A DNA stretch of 64,000 nt from Vicinamibacterales bacterium (GTDB lineage: Bacteria > Acidobacteriota > Vicinamibacteria > Vicinamibacterales > 2-12-FULL-66-21), in contig DASSPH010000077.1 in the NCBI GenBank assembly GCA_035699745.1, positions 93,272 through 157,271 of the forward strand. Direction: 5' to 3'. The position numbers and the translations under genes are program-made. Below, piece after piece: positions 56,236 through 64,000 of this stretch. Under the pieces are notes generated by a model, which was given only the letters and a program-made list of their open reading frames with translations, had not been told where the DNA came from and searched no databases. Position 1 is the first letter of the stretch; each line of letters opens with the position of its first letter.

Positions 56236-56811
56236 GTGGCGGCCCGCGACCACGCGCGGCTCGCCGACGCCGTGTTCGCTGCGGCCGCCGCGCTGCACGA
56301 GCGGGTGCGGCAGAACACGGGACCGATGCTGGTCGCGGCGCAGGCGATGGCCGACGCGCTGAAGAGCGGACGGAAGCTGCTGGTGTTCGGCAACGGCGGG
56401 AGCGCCGCCGACGCGCAGCACGTCTCGTCGGAGCTGGTCGGCCGCTTCCAGCGGGAGCGGGCGGCGCTGCCGGCGATCGCCCTGACGGTGGACGCGAGCA
56501 TCCTGACGAGTGTCGCCAACGACTACTCGTACAAGCAGGTGTTCGTGCGGCAGATCGAGGCGCTGGGGCAGCCGGGGGACATCGCGCTCGGGATTTCGAC
56601 CAGCGGCGAGTCGCCCAACGTGCTGATGGCGCTGCTGGCGGCGCGGTCGCGCGGGCTGAAGACCATCGCGCTGACCGGCCGCGACGGCGGGGCGATCGGC
56701 GCGGCGGCGGAGATTCACGTGAACGTGCCGGACCAGAACACGGCCCGGGTGCAGGAAGTCCACCGGACGATCCTGCATGTGATGTGCGAAGTCATCGAGA
56801 GTGACCTGTAA
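56236..56811 (+). CDS. gmhA: Phosphoheptose isomerase lying inside the nuo operon
   Basis: 191 residues from GTG at 56236. A canonical GmhA: 'KLLVFGNGGSAADAQHVSSE' followed by LVGRFQRERAALPAIALTVD, 'SILTSVANDYSYKQVFVRQI', 'IALGISTSGESPNVLMALLA' and 'NTARVQEVHRTILHVMCEVI' with the catalytic His. It converts sedoheptulose 7-phosphate to D-glycero-D-manno-heptose 7-phosphate for LPS-type heptose. It sits directly between nuoC (no gap) and nuoD (74-base gap with a hairpin), so it is co-transcribed with Complex I. A second, divergent SIS isomerase is in the heptose operon at 39679. Confidence 0.93.
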   Translation: MAARDHARLADAVFAAAAALHERVRQNTGPMLVAAQAMADALKSGRKLLVFGNGGSAADAQHVSSELVGRFQRERAALPAIALTVDASILTSVANDYSYKQVFVRQIEALGQPGDIALGISTSGESPNVLMALLAARSRGLKTIALTGRDGGAIGAAAEIHVNVPDQNTARVQEVHRTILHVMCEVIESDL

Positions 56812-56832
56812 CGGGACGGGGACCGCGCGCAT

Positions 56833-56855
56833 CGGCCGCGACGACGAAGCGGCCG
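56833..56855 (+). promoter_or_regulatory. Hairpin between gmhA and nuoD
   Basis: CGGCCGC (56833-56839) pairs perfectly with GCGGCCG (56849-56855) around a 9-base loop in the only sizeable gap of the first half of the nuo operon. It could be a processing or attenuation site. No T-run. Confidence 0.4.
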
Positions 56856-56885
56856 CAGCCAGTTGCGAAGGACAGTACCGAGAAG

Positions 56886-58073
56886 ATGCCTGAGCTCCGC
56901 AGCGAGACGATGACCGTCAACATGGGGCCGCAGCACCCCAGCACGCACGGCGTGCTGAACATCGTGGTGCAGCTCTCCGGCGAGACGATCATCAAGGCCG
57001 ACACGACGATCGGCTTCCTTCATACCGGCATCGAGAAGACCGCCGAGCAGAAGAAGTGGCAGCAGGTGATTCCGCTCGTCGAGCGCATGGACTACCTCGG
57101 CGCGCAGTCCAACTCGCTGGCGTTCTCTCTCTCGGTCGAGCGGCTGCTCGGCGTCGAGGATCAGATGCCGGCGCGGGTGAAGGACATCCGCATCCTGATC
57201 GCCGAGCTGCAGCGGATCGCCAGCCACCTGGTGAGCCTCGGCACCCACGCGCTGGAGGTCGGCGCGGTGTCGGTGCTGATGTACTGCCTGACCGATCGCG
57301 AGAAGATTCTCGACATCAACGAGATGCTCGCCGGCTTCCGGATGTTCCCGAGCTACATCCGCATCGGCGGCTTGCGCGAGGACCTGCCGTTCGGGTTCCA
57401 CGAGGCGGTGACCTCGTTCCTCGACGGCTTCCCGGCGAGGGTGGACGAGTACGAGGGGCTGCTCACCAAGAACGAGATCTGGCTGAAGCGCACGCAGGGG
57501 GTCGGCCAGCTGTCGGCCGAGGATCACGTCCAGTACGGCCTGGTCGGTCCGATGGCGCGCGCCATCGGCATCCCCTACGACGTGCGGAAGACGTTCCCCT
57601 ACCTCGGCTACGAGACCTACGACTTCAAGGTGCCGACGGCGACCAAGGGGGACGTCTACGACCGCTATCTCGTCCGCGTCGCGGAGATGCGCGAGAGCGT
57701 GAAGATCGCCCGGCAGGCGCTGGCGCGGATCTCTCCGCGCGGGCCGTACGACATCCAGGACTACCGCATCGTCCCGCCGCCGAAGGACCGCGTCTACTCG
57801 GAGATGGAGGCGCTGATTCAGCACTTCCTCATCTACTCGCAGGGCTTCACCGTGCCGCCGGGCGAGGCCTACGTGCCGGTCGAAGGGCCGCGCGGCGAGC
57901 ACGGCGTCTACATCGTGTCGGACGGGGCGAATCGTCCGTACCGGATCAAGATGCGGCCGGCGACGTTCTACGCCTGCCAGGCGCTGCCGCGGATGATCGA
58001 AGGGGGCATGATCGCCGACGTCATCGCGGTGATCGGCTCCACCGACGTCGTCATGGGGGATGTCGATCGATGA
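56886..58073 (+). CDS. nuoD: NADH-quinone oxidoreductase subunit D
   Basis: 395 residues. The 49-kDa subunit: 'MTVNMGPQHPSTHGVLNIVV' with the quinone-site HPSTHG loop, 'IGFLHTGIEKTAEQKKWQQV', 'MDYLGAQSNSLAFSLSVERL' and the C-terminal 'GDVDR' end. Forms the quinone cavity with NuoB and NuoH. The leader contains GAAGGA and GAGAAG close to the ATG. ATGA overlap with nuoE. Confidence 0.96.
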   Translation: MPELRSETMTVNMGPQHPSTHGVLNIVVQLSGETIIKADTTIGFLHTGIEKTAEQKKWQQVIPLVERMDYLGAQSNSLAFSLSVERLLGVEDQMPARVKDIRILIAELQRIASHLVSLGTHALEVGAVSVLMYCLTDREKILDINEMLAGFRMFPSYIRIGGLREDLPFGFHEAVTSFLDGFPARVDEYEGLLTKNEIWLKRTQGVGQLSAEDHVQYGLVGPMARAIGIPYDVRKTFPYLGYETYDFKVPTATKGDVYDRYLVRVAEMRESVKIARQALARISPRGPYDIQDYRIVPPPKDRVYSEMEALIQHFLIYSQGFTVPPGEAYVPVEGPRGEHGVYIVSDGANRPYRIKMRPATFYACQALPRMIEGGMIADVIAVIGSTDVVMGDVDR

Positions 58074-58672
58074 GTTTCCATCCGATCATGCCGTACGGCG
58101 AGGGGCACCATCGCTCCGACCGCGTACTGCTGCACAAAGGGGAGCCGTTCAACTACACTCCGGAGCGCGCGGCGCAGCTCGAGGAGATCTGCGCGAAGTA
58201 TCCGCCGGAACGGCGCAAGTCGGCGGTGCTGGCGGCGCTGTATCTCGTGCAGGAGCAGCAGGGCTACCTGACGGCGAGCGCGCTGCGGCACGTCGCGGAG
58301 TTCCTGCGGATCACGCCGGCGGAGGTGGAGGACGTCGCCAGCTACTACGTGATGTTCTTCAAGGCGCCGGTGGGCAAGTACGTGCTGCAGGTGTGCCGCA
58401 CGCTGTCGTGCGCGCTGGCCGGGGCGGAGCGGGTGACCGAGTCGCTCGGCGAGAAGCTCGGACTGAAAGTCGGCGAGACCGACGCCTCGGGCATGTTCAC
58501 GCTGCTCGAGTTCGAGTGCCTGGGCGCCTGCGATCGGGCGCCGGTGGTGATGGTCAACAACGAGCACTGGCACGAGCGGGCGACGCCGGAGAGCTGCGCC
58601 AGGCTGGTCGACGATCTGCGTCAACGCGGTGCAGCGGCGCTGACGGGCTGTCACCTGCACATCGAGAGATAG
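58070..58672 (+). CDS. nuoE: NADH-quinone oxidoreductase subunit E
   Basis: 200 residues from ATG at 58070. Thioredoxin-like [2Fe-2S] protein with ligands Cys109, Cys114, Cys150 and Cys154 ('VCRTLSCALAGAE', 'LEFECLGACDRAP'). 'YPPERRKSAVLAALYLVQEQ' is the usual N-terminal helix bundle. With NuoF it forms the NADH dehydrogenase head (N1a). nuoF follows directly after the stop. Confidence 0.95.
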   Translation: MSFHPIMPYGEGHHRSDRVLLHKGEPFNYTPERAAQLEEICAKYPPERRKSAVLAALYLVQEQQGYLTASALRHVAEFLRITPAEVEDVASYYVMFFKAPVGKYVLQVCRTLSCALAGAERVTESLGEKLGLKVGETDASGMFTLLEFECLGACDRAPVVMVNNEHWHERATPESCARLVDDLRQRGAAALTGCHLHIER

Positions 58673-59974
58673 ATGGAGCCTGTTCTTACCAAGTACATCC
58701 GTGAGCCGCACTCGTACGCGCTCGACTTCTATCTGAAGAAGCATCAGGGCTACGAGGGGCTGCGCAGGGCGCTGGCGATGGAGCCGAACGCGTTGATCGA
58801 CATGGTCAAGGCGTCGGGGCTGCGCGGCCGCGGCGGCGCGGGATTCCCCACCGGCATGAAGTGGGGCTTCGTCGATCAGAAGACCGACAAGCCGAAATAC
58901 ATCTGCTGCAATGCGGACGAGAGCGAGCCCGGCACGTTCAAGGACCACGTGCTGATGGAGCGCAACCCGCACCTGCTGTTCGAGGGCTGCCTGATCGGCT
59001 GCTGGGCGATCCGCGCCAAGGTCGCCTACATCTACATCCGCGGCGAGTTCTACCACGTGCAGCGGATCATGGAAGCGGAGCTGAAGAAGGCCTACGCCGA
59101 AGGCTACGCCGGGAAGAACATCATGGGCAGCGGCTGGGACTGCGACATCGTGATCCACCGCGGCGCCGGCGCCTACGAAGCGGGGGAAGAGACGGCGCTG
59201 ATCGAATCGCTCGAAGGGAAGCGCGCCCAGCCGCGGATCAAGCCGCCGTTCCCCGCGGTGTCGGGCCTCTACGACTGTCCCACCGCGGTGAACAACGTCG
59301 AGACCCTCTGCAACCTGCCGCCGATCGTGCTGAACGGCGCGGAGTGGTTCGCCGGCCTCGGCCCGGAGAAGAACGGCGGCCCGAAGCTCTATTGCGTCAG
59401 CGGCCACGTGCAGAAGCCCGGCGTCTACGAAGCGTCGATGCACGTCACGCTGAAGGACCTGATCTACGGGCACGCCGGCGGCATCCGCGGCGGCCACCAG
59501 CTCAAGGCGGTGATCCCGGGCGGTTCCTCGGTGCCGATCCTGCTCCCCGACCAGCTCGACATCCCGGCCAGCTTCGATGCCGTCGTCAACGCGGGATCGA
59601 TGCTCGGCTCCGCCGGCATCATCGTCATGGACGAGACCACGTGCATGGTGTGGGCGGCGATGAACCTGATGCACTTCTACAAGCACGAGTCGTGCGGCAA
59701 GTGCACGCCGTGCCGCGAGGGGGGCGACTGGCTCTACAAGATTCTGGCGAAGATCGAGCGCGGCGACGGCGAGCTGCGCGATCTCGATCTGCTCACCAGC
59801 GTCGCCAACAACATCGCCGGCAAGACGCTGTGCGCGTTCGGTGACGCCGAAGCGACGCCGCCGCTGACGACGCTGAAGCACTTCCGCGCCGAGTACGAGG
59901 CGCACATCCGCGAAGGACGCTGCACCGTCGGCGCCGACTGGCGCGCGCGCGGCACGGTGGCGGCGGCGCACTGA
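58673..59974 (+). CDS. nuoF: NADH-quinone oxidoreductase subunit F
   Basis: 433 residues. FMN/NADH site 'LRGRGGAGFPTGMKWGF' (50-66) and 'CNADESEPGTFKDHVLMERN'; [4Fe-4S] N3 ligands Cys341, Cys344, Cys347 ('ESCGKCTPCREGG') and Cys387 ('GKTLCAFGD'). Entry point for electrons from NADH. In nearly all Complex I operons nuoG follows; here the stop overlaps the ATG of nuoH by one base, with no trace of nuoG between. Confidence 0.96.
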   Translation: MEPVLTKYIREPHSYALDFYLKKHQGYEGLRRALAMEPNALIDMVKASGLRGRGGAGFPTGMKWGFVDQKTDKPKYICCNADESEPGTFKDHVLMERNPHLLFEGCLIGCWAIRAKVAYIYIRGEFYHVQRIMEAELKKAYAEGYAGKNIMGSGWDCDIVIHRGAGAYEAGEETALIESLEGKRAQPRIKPPFPAVSGLYDCPTAVNNVETLCNLPPIVLNGAEWFAGLGPEKNGGPKLYCVSGHVQKPGVYEASMHVTLKDLIYGHAGGIRGGHQLKAVIPGGSSVPILLPDQLDIPASFDAVVNAGSMLGSAGIIVMDETTCMVWAAMNLMHFYKHESCGKCTPCREGGDWLYKILAKIERGDGELRDLDLLTSVANNIAGKTLCAFGDAEATPPLTTLKHFRAEYEAHIREGRCTVGADWRARGTVAAAH

Positions 59975-61008
59975 TGCCCACGTTCATCACGCCGACGCTG
60001 ATCGCCCACTTCGTCCTGATCTTCGTCATCTTCAATCTGCTGGTGCTGTCGGCGGCGTTCATGGTGTGGATGGAGCGCAAGGTCTGCGCCTACATCCAGG
60101 ACCGGCCGGGGCCCAACCGGGTCGGGCCCGAGGGGCTGCTGCAGCCCTTCGCCGACGTCATCAAGCTGCTGTTCAAGGAAGACCTGAAGCCGGCGGCGGC
60201 GGACACGCTGGTGTTCCTCATCGCGCCGGTGATCTCCACCGCCACCGCCTTCGCGGCGTTCTCCGTCATCCCGTTCGGGACGGAGACGACGCTGTTCGGG
60301 CTGCTCGACGAGCCGCTGCGGCTGCAGGTCACCGACGTGAACGTGGCGGTGCTGGTCGTCTTCGCGATCGCGTCGATGGGCATCTACGGCATCGTGCTGG
60401 CCGGCTGGAGCTCGAACAGCAAGTACGCGCTGCTCGGCGGGCTGCGCTCGGCGGCGCAGATGATCAGCTACGAGCTGGCCTACGGGCTGTCGCTGGCCGC
60501 CGTGGTGATGCTGGCGGGATCGCTCTCGCTCCGCGAGATCGTGATGAACCAGTCCGGCTACTGGTACTACGTGATCCCGAAGTGGTACATCGTCCTGCAG
60601 CCGCTCGGGTTCCTGATCTACCTGACCGCCGGCGTCGCCGAGACGAACCGCGCCCCCTTCGATTTCCCGGAAGCGGAGCAGGAACTCGTCGCCGGCTACC
60701 ACACCGAATACAGCAGCATGTCCTTCGCGCTGTTCTTCCTCGCCGAGTACATCAACATGGTCACCGTCTCCGCGGTGGCGACCAGTCTGTATCTCGGCGG
60801 CTGGCTGGGGCCGTTCCTGCCCGACTGGCTGGGCTGGGTGTGGTTCCTGGTCAAGGTGTTCCTGATCCTGTTCTTCTACGTCTGGATGCGGTGGACGCTG
60901 CCGCGCTACCGCTACGACCAGCTGATGGAGTTCGGATGGAAGTGGCTGCTGCCCGCGGCGGTGCTGAACCTGGTCGCCACGGCAGCGTTCGTGATCTGGT
61001 TGGGATGA
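59974..61008 (+). CDS. nuoH: NADH-quinone oxidoreductase subunit H
   Basis: 344 residues, about eight membrane helices. 'VWMERKVCAYIQDRPGPNRV' followed by GPEGLLQPFADVIKLLFKED, 'ETNRAPFDFPEAEQELVAGY' and 'LPRYRYDQLMEFGWKWLLP' are the ND1 quinone-channel signatures. Anchors the peripheral arm. It normally precedes nuoI, but the next gene four bases on is nuoJ. Confidence 0.96.
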   Translation: MPTFITPTLIAHFVLIFVIFNLLVLSAAFMVWMERKVCAYIQDRPGPNRVGPEGLLQPFADVIKLLFKEDLKPAAADTLVFLIAPVISTATAFAAFSVIPFGTETTLFGLLDEPLRLQVTDVNVAVLVVFAIASMGIYGIVLAGWSSNSKYALLGGLRSAAQMISYELAYGLSLAAVVMLAGSLSLREIVMNQSGYWYYVIPKWYIVLQPLGFLIYLTAGVAETNRAPFDFPEAEQELVAGYHTEYSSMSFALFFLAEYINMVTVSAVATSLYLGGWLGPFLPDWLGWVWFLVKVFLILFFYVWMRWTLPRYRYDQLMEFGWKWLLPAAVLNLVATAAFVIWLG

Positions 61009-61012
61009 GGAC

Positions 61013-61525
61013 GTGATCGCTTTCTATATCTTTGCCGCGATCGCCGTGCTGGCGTCGCTGGGCGTGATCGGGCAGCGCAACCCGATGCACAGCGTGATGC
61101 TGCTGATCGTGTCGTTCGGCGCGCTGGCGGGGCTCTACATCCTGCTCGACGCGCCGTTCACCGCGGTGACGCAGATCATCATCTACGCCGGCGCCATCAT
61201 GGTCCTCTTCCTGTTCGTGGTCATGCTGCTGAACGCGAAGACCGAGGACGACCTGCCGAAGTCGGCGATCGGGCCGCGGGCGATGCGCCTGGGCGTGGCG
61301 CTGTCGCTGCTGCTCGGCATCGAGGTCGCGTGGGGGCTGTCGCGGCTCGGCATCACCTCGTTCAGCACCGATCCCGGCGCGGTGTCGTCGATCAGCTCGG
61401 TGGCGGAGATCGGCGCGCAGCTCTTCACCGCGCACGCGTTCGCCTTCGAAGTGACGTCGATCCTGATCCTCGTGGCGATGGTCGGCGCGGTCGTGATCGC
61501 GGGAAAGGGGCGGCATGAGCGCTGA
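61013..61525 (+). CDS. nuoJ: NADH-quinone oxidoreductase subunit J
   Basis: 170 residues from GTG at 61013. Five membrane helices; 'RNPMHSVMLLIVSFGALAGL' and 'TQIIIYAGAIMVLFLFVVML' followed by LNAKTEDD are the ND6 motifs (pi-bulge helix YAGAI). The proton-channel linking subunit. Overlaps nuoK by 11 bases. Confidence 0.95.
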   Translation: MIAFYIFAAIAVLASLGVIGQRNPMHSVMLLIVSFGALAGLYILLDAPFTAVTQIIIYAGAIMVLFLFVVMLLNAKTEDDLPKSAIGPRAMRLGVALSLLLGIEVAWGLSRLGITSFSTDPGAVSSISSVAEIGAQLFTAHAFAFEVTSILILVAMVGAVVIAGKGRHER

Positions 61526-61829
61526 GGCAGTCTCGTTGAACCACTATCTCGTCCTGTCGGGCGTGCTGTTCGCCATCGGCACCGCCGGCGTGTTCCTGCG
61601 CCGCAACCTGATCACGATCCTGCTCTCGATCGAGATCATGCTGAACGCCGTGAACCTGACGTTCGTCGCGGTCGGCCGCTATCTCGGGACCGTCGACGGA
61701 CAGATCATCACCTTCTTCGTGATGACCGTCGCGGCGGCGGAAGCGGCGGTCGGCCTGGCCCTGGTGATCTCGCTCTTCCGGCACAAGGAAACCTTGAGCC
61801 CGGAGGCTTTCACTTCACTGAAATGGTAG
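61515..61829 (+). CDS. nuoK: NADH-quinone oxidoreductase subunit K
   Basis: 104 residues, three helices, with the essential glutamates in 'LLSIEIMLNAVNLTFVAV' and 'FVMTVAAAEAAVGLALVISL'. The ND4L homologue. The gene ends 118 bases before nuoL, a gap filled by a long inverted repeat. Confidence 0.95.
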   Translation: MSAEAVSLNHYLVLSGVLFAIGTAGVFLRRNLITILLSIEIMLNAVNLTFVAVGRYLGTVDGQIITFFVMTVAAAEAAVGLALVISLFRHKETLSPEAFTSLKW

Positions 61830-61852
61830 ACACGCTGAACGGCTTACGGCAC

Positions 61853-61942
61853 ACGCTCCGGCACAAAGGCCACAAAGATCACGAAGCTCACCAAGAGCCT
61901 TTGAGGTCTTCGTGTTCTTTGTGGCCTTTGTGCCCGGAGCGT
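61853..61942. repeat. Long inverted repeat inserted between nuoK and nuoL
   Basis: Arm 61853-61886 is almost the reverse complement of 61908-61942 (core CACAAAGGCCACAAAGA / TCTTTGTGGCCTTTGTG, flanked by ACGCTCCGG / CCGGAGCGT). The 21-base loop itself contains CTCA/TGAG. The AC-rich arms are unlike the local GC-rich DNA, as in an inserted REP/MITE-like element, and the transcript would form a roughly 34-bp hairpin. Confidence 0.85.
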
Positions 61943-61947
61943 AGATC

Positions 61948-63990
61948 GTGACGCTCCTGCTCATCCCGCTCCTGCCGCTGCTCGGGTTCCTGGTCAACGC
62001 CTTCCTCGGAAAGCGGCTGCCGAAATCCGTGTCGGGCGGTGTCGCCTGCCTCGCCATCATCGGCTCGTTCGCCGTCTCGGCGGCCAGCGTCTGGTCGCTG
62101 GTCCAGGACGCCGGCCAGCCGTGGCACGAGGAGACCTACTATCGCTGGCTCGCGTCCGGCGATCTGCAGGTCCCGCTGCAGTTCCGCCTCGATCACCTGT
62201 CCGCCCTGATGATTCTCGTCATCAGTGGCATCGGCGCGCTGATCCACATCTACTCGACCGCCTACATGCACGAGGAGACGGACAGCGAGTACGCGCGCTA
62301 CTTCTCGTACCTGAACCTGTTCGCCTCGTTCATGCTGATCCTCGTCCTGGGATCGACCTTCCCGGTGATGTTCGTCGGCTGGGAAGGGGTCGGCCTCTGT
62401 TCGTACCTGCTGATCGGCTTCTGGTACAAGAAGAAGTCCGCCGCCGACGCCGGCAAGAAGGCCTTCGTCGTCAACCGCATCGGCGATTTCGGCTTCCTCC
62501 TCGGCACGCTGCTCGTCTTCACGCAGTTCGGCTCGCTCGATTTCCAGATCGTCGCCGCCGGCGCGGCGGCGCGCCCGGTCGAGACCTCGATGGGCGTGCT
62601 GACGGTGGCGACCCTGCTGCTGTTCCTCGGCGCCACCGGCAAGTCGGCGCAGATCCCGCTCTACACCTGGCTGCCCGACGCGATGGAAGGGCCGACGCCG
62701 GTGTCGGCGCTGATTCACGCGGCGACGATGGTGACGGCCGGCGTCTACATGATCGGCCGCAACGCCGTGCTGTTCCAGCACGCGCCGATCACGCTCGCCG
62801 TGGTCGCCGGCATCGGCGTCGCCACGGCGCTGATGGCCGGCACGATCGGGCTGGTGCAGAACGACATCAAGCGCGTGCTCGCCTACTCGACGGTGTCGCA
62901 GCTCGGCTACATGTTCCTGGCGATGGGCGTCGGCGCCTACGCCGCCGGGATCTTCCATCTCTACACCCATGCCTTCTTCAAAGCGCTGCTGTTCCTCGGT
63001 TCCGGCGCCGTGATCCACGCGCTGGCGGGGGAGCAGGACATCCGCAACATGGGCGGCCTGCGGAAGCAGCTGCCGATCACCTACTGGACGTTCCTGATCG
63101 GCGCGCTGGCGATCGCCGGCATCTTCCCGCTCGCCGGGTTCTTCAGCAAGGACGAGATCCTCTGGAAGACGTTCGCCGGCGGCCACCGGATCCTCTGGGC
63201 GATCGGCATGGTGACCGCGTTCCTGACCGCCACCTACATGTTCCGTCTCGTCTTCCTGACGTTCCATGGCGAGCGCCGGCATGATGCGCCGGCGCCGGCG
63301 CACCCCGAGGAGGAAGAGCCGGCTGCGGGCCACGCTGCTGGCCACCACCTGCATGATGCGCCGGCGCCGATGGCGCTGGCGCTGATCGTCCTCGCCGCCG
63401 GCTCCATCGTCGCGGGGTTCGTCGGCGTGCCGCACGCGCTCGGCGGGCACAACCGGATCGAGGCGTTTCTCGAGCCGGCGTTCGAGGCGCACGCCGTCGC
63501 GCCGATCAACGAGTTCCAGGTCGTCGAGCCCGGTCGTCCCGCGGCGCCCGACACGGCGGCCGGGCACGGGGCAACGGCTCCCGGCGACGCGCACGCGGAT
63601 ACGACGACCGAGCTGATGCTGATGGGGCTCTCGTTCGGGCTCGCGCTCGCCGGCATCGGCATCGCGTCGTACTTCTGGCTGAGGAATCGCCGGGCTGCCG
63701 CCGGCGTCGCGCGGAGCGCCACGCCGGTCTACACCCTGCTGTTGAACAAATACTACGTCGACGAAATCTACGACGCGCTGATCGTCCAGCCGATCAAGCA
63801 TGCCTCGACGCTGGTGTTGTGGCGCGGCGCCGACGCCGGGCTGATCGACGGCGCGGTGAATGGCGTCGGCAGCACGATTCGCGGCGGCAGCGTGACGCTC
63901 CGCCGCCTGCAGACAGGCTCGATCCGCGCGTATGCGGGCTCGCTGTTCCTCGGGGTGGTGCTGATTCTGGGGTGGTATTTGCTGCGGTGA
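61948..63990 (+). CDS. nuoL: NADH-quinone oxidoreductase subunit L
   Basis: 680 residues from GTG at 61948. An antiporter-like ND5 subunit: 'FVGWEGVGLCSYLLIGFWYK', 'TWLPDAMEGPTPVSALIHAA' followed by TMVTAGVYMIGR, and 'TIGLVQNDIKRVLAYSTVSQ'. A His/Ala/Pro-rich insert ('RRHDAPAPAHPEEEEPAAGH', then HAAGHHLHDAPAP) interrupts the last third near residues 440-475, unusual for NuoL. The lateral helix region follows. nuoM and nuoN would be expected just beyond the window edge; the last 10 bases hold no start. Confidence 0.95.
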   Translation: MTLLLIPLLPLLGFLVNAFLGKRLPKSVSGGVACLAIIGSFAVSAASVWSLVQDAGQPWHEETYYRWLASGDLQVPLQFRLDHLSALMILVISGIGALIHIYSTAYMHEETDSEYARYFSYLNLFASFMLILVLGSTFPVMFVGWEGVGLCSYLLIGFWYKKKSAADAGKKAFVVNRIGDFGFLLGTLLVFTQFGSLDFQIVAAGAAARPVETSMGVLTVATLLLFLGATGKSAQIPLYTWLPDAMEGPTPVSALIHAATMVTAGVYMIGRNAVLFQHAPITLAVVAGIGVATALMAGTIGLVQNDIKRVLAYSTVSQLGYMFLAMGVGAYAAGIFHLYTHAFFKALLFLGSGAVIHALAGEQDIRNMGGLRKQLPITYWTFLIGALAIAGIFPLAGFFSKDEILWKTFAGGHRILWAIGMVTAFLTATYMFRLVFLTFHGERRHDAPAPAHPEEEEPAAGHAAGHHLHDAPAPMALALIVLAAGSIVAGFVGVPHALGGHNRIEAFLEPAFEAHAVAPINEFQVVEPGRPAAPDTAAGHGATAPGDAHADTTTELMLMGLSFGLALAGIGIASYFWLRNRRAAAGVARSATPVYTLLLNKYYVDEIYDALIVQPIKHASTLVLWRGADAGLIDGAVNGVGSTIRGGSVTLRRLQTGSIRAYAGSLFLGVVLILGWYLLR

Positions 63991-64000
63991 TCGATGACCG

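Overview
The window is about 64 kb of very GC-rich, densely coded bacterial chromosome. It contains no rRNA, tRNA, CRISPR array or recognisable transposase, and no non-coding stretch longer than about 150 bases. Base composition, the long antisense shadow frames, secreted proteins carrying BACON and FG-GAP repeats, and a mix of O-antigen/exopolysaccharide genes with respiratory Complex I genes fit an Acidobacteriota-like organism (Vicinamibacteria-type is my guess). No marker gene here proves that.

Layout. (1) 1-6.0 kb: end of a heparinase II/III-family gene, then on the minus strand a Wzm/Wzt-type polysaccharide ABC exporter and a Wzy/ligase-like membrane protein. (2) 6.05-14.7 kb (+): GDP-mannose dehydratase-like gene, a large secreted FG-GAP protein, then a coupled trio of GT2 glycosyltransferase, WecE aminotransferase and a large membrane protein. 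(3) 14.7-23.9 kb (-): four secreted proteins ending in the same roughly 340-residue repeat propeller. Three are a tandem run of metalloprotease-BACON-BACON-propeller proteins, the last broken by two frameshifts. (4) 24-33.9 kb: a WecA-like transferase fused to a CapD-type domain, another propeller protein, a HEAT-repeat protein and three membrane glycosyltransferase-like proteins. (5) 33.9-41.5 kb (+): nine tightly overlapping genes: epimerase, UDP-sugar dehydrogenase-like protein without the catalytic Cys, SDR, Gfo/Idh/MocA oxidoreductase, HddA, HddC, a GmhA-like SIS protein, GmhB and transaldolase. Together they look like a GDP-heptose (derivative) pathway. (6) 41.5-45.5 kb (-): two membrane glycosyltransferases around a GT2. 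(7) 45.6-46.5 kb (+): a WxcM-like acetyltransferase-ketoisomerase fusion. (8) 46.7-54.7 kb (-): a long coupled operon that places thiS and thiG among glycosyltransferases and methyltransferases. (9) 54.8-64 kb (+): Complex I genes nuoABC-gmhA-DEFHJKL.

How it fits together. Most of the window makes, modifies and exports a surface glycan: nucleotide-sugar supply (GDP-heptose, TDP-amino sugar, GDP-deoxy sugar), lipid-linked initiation (WecA-like), polymerisation/ligation, ABC export and many GT-C/GT2 transferases. Secreted proteins sharing a calcium-loop propeller are interspersed and may act at that surface.

Features most worth a second look: the nuo operon has no nuoG or nuoI but carries a phosphoheptose isomerase gene between nuoC and nuoD; the protease-BACON-propeller array shows a spaced third zinc ligand, a 600-bp near-identical tract between two copies, and a doubly frameshifted member; and an exact 8-bp tandem repeat lies between thiS and thiG.
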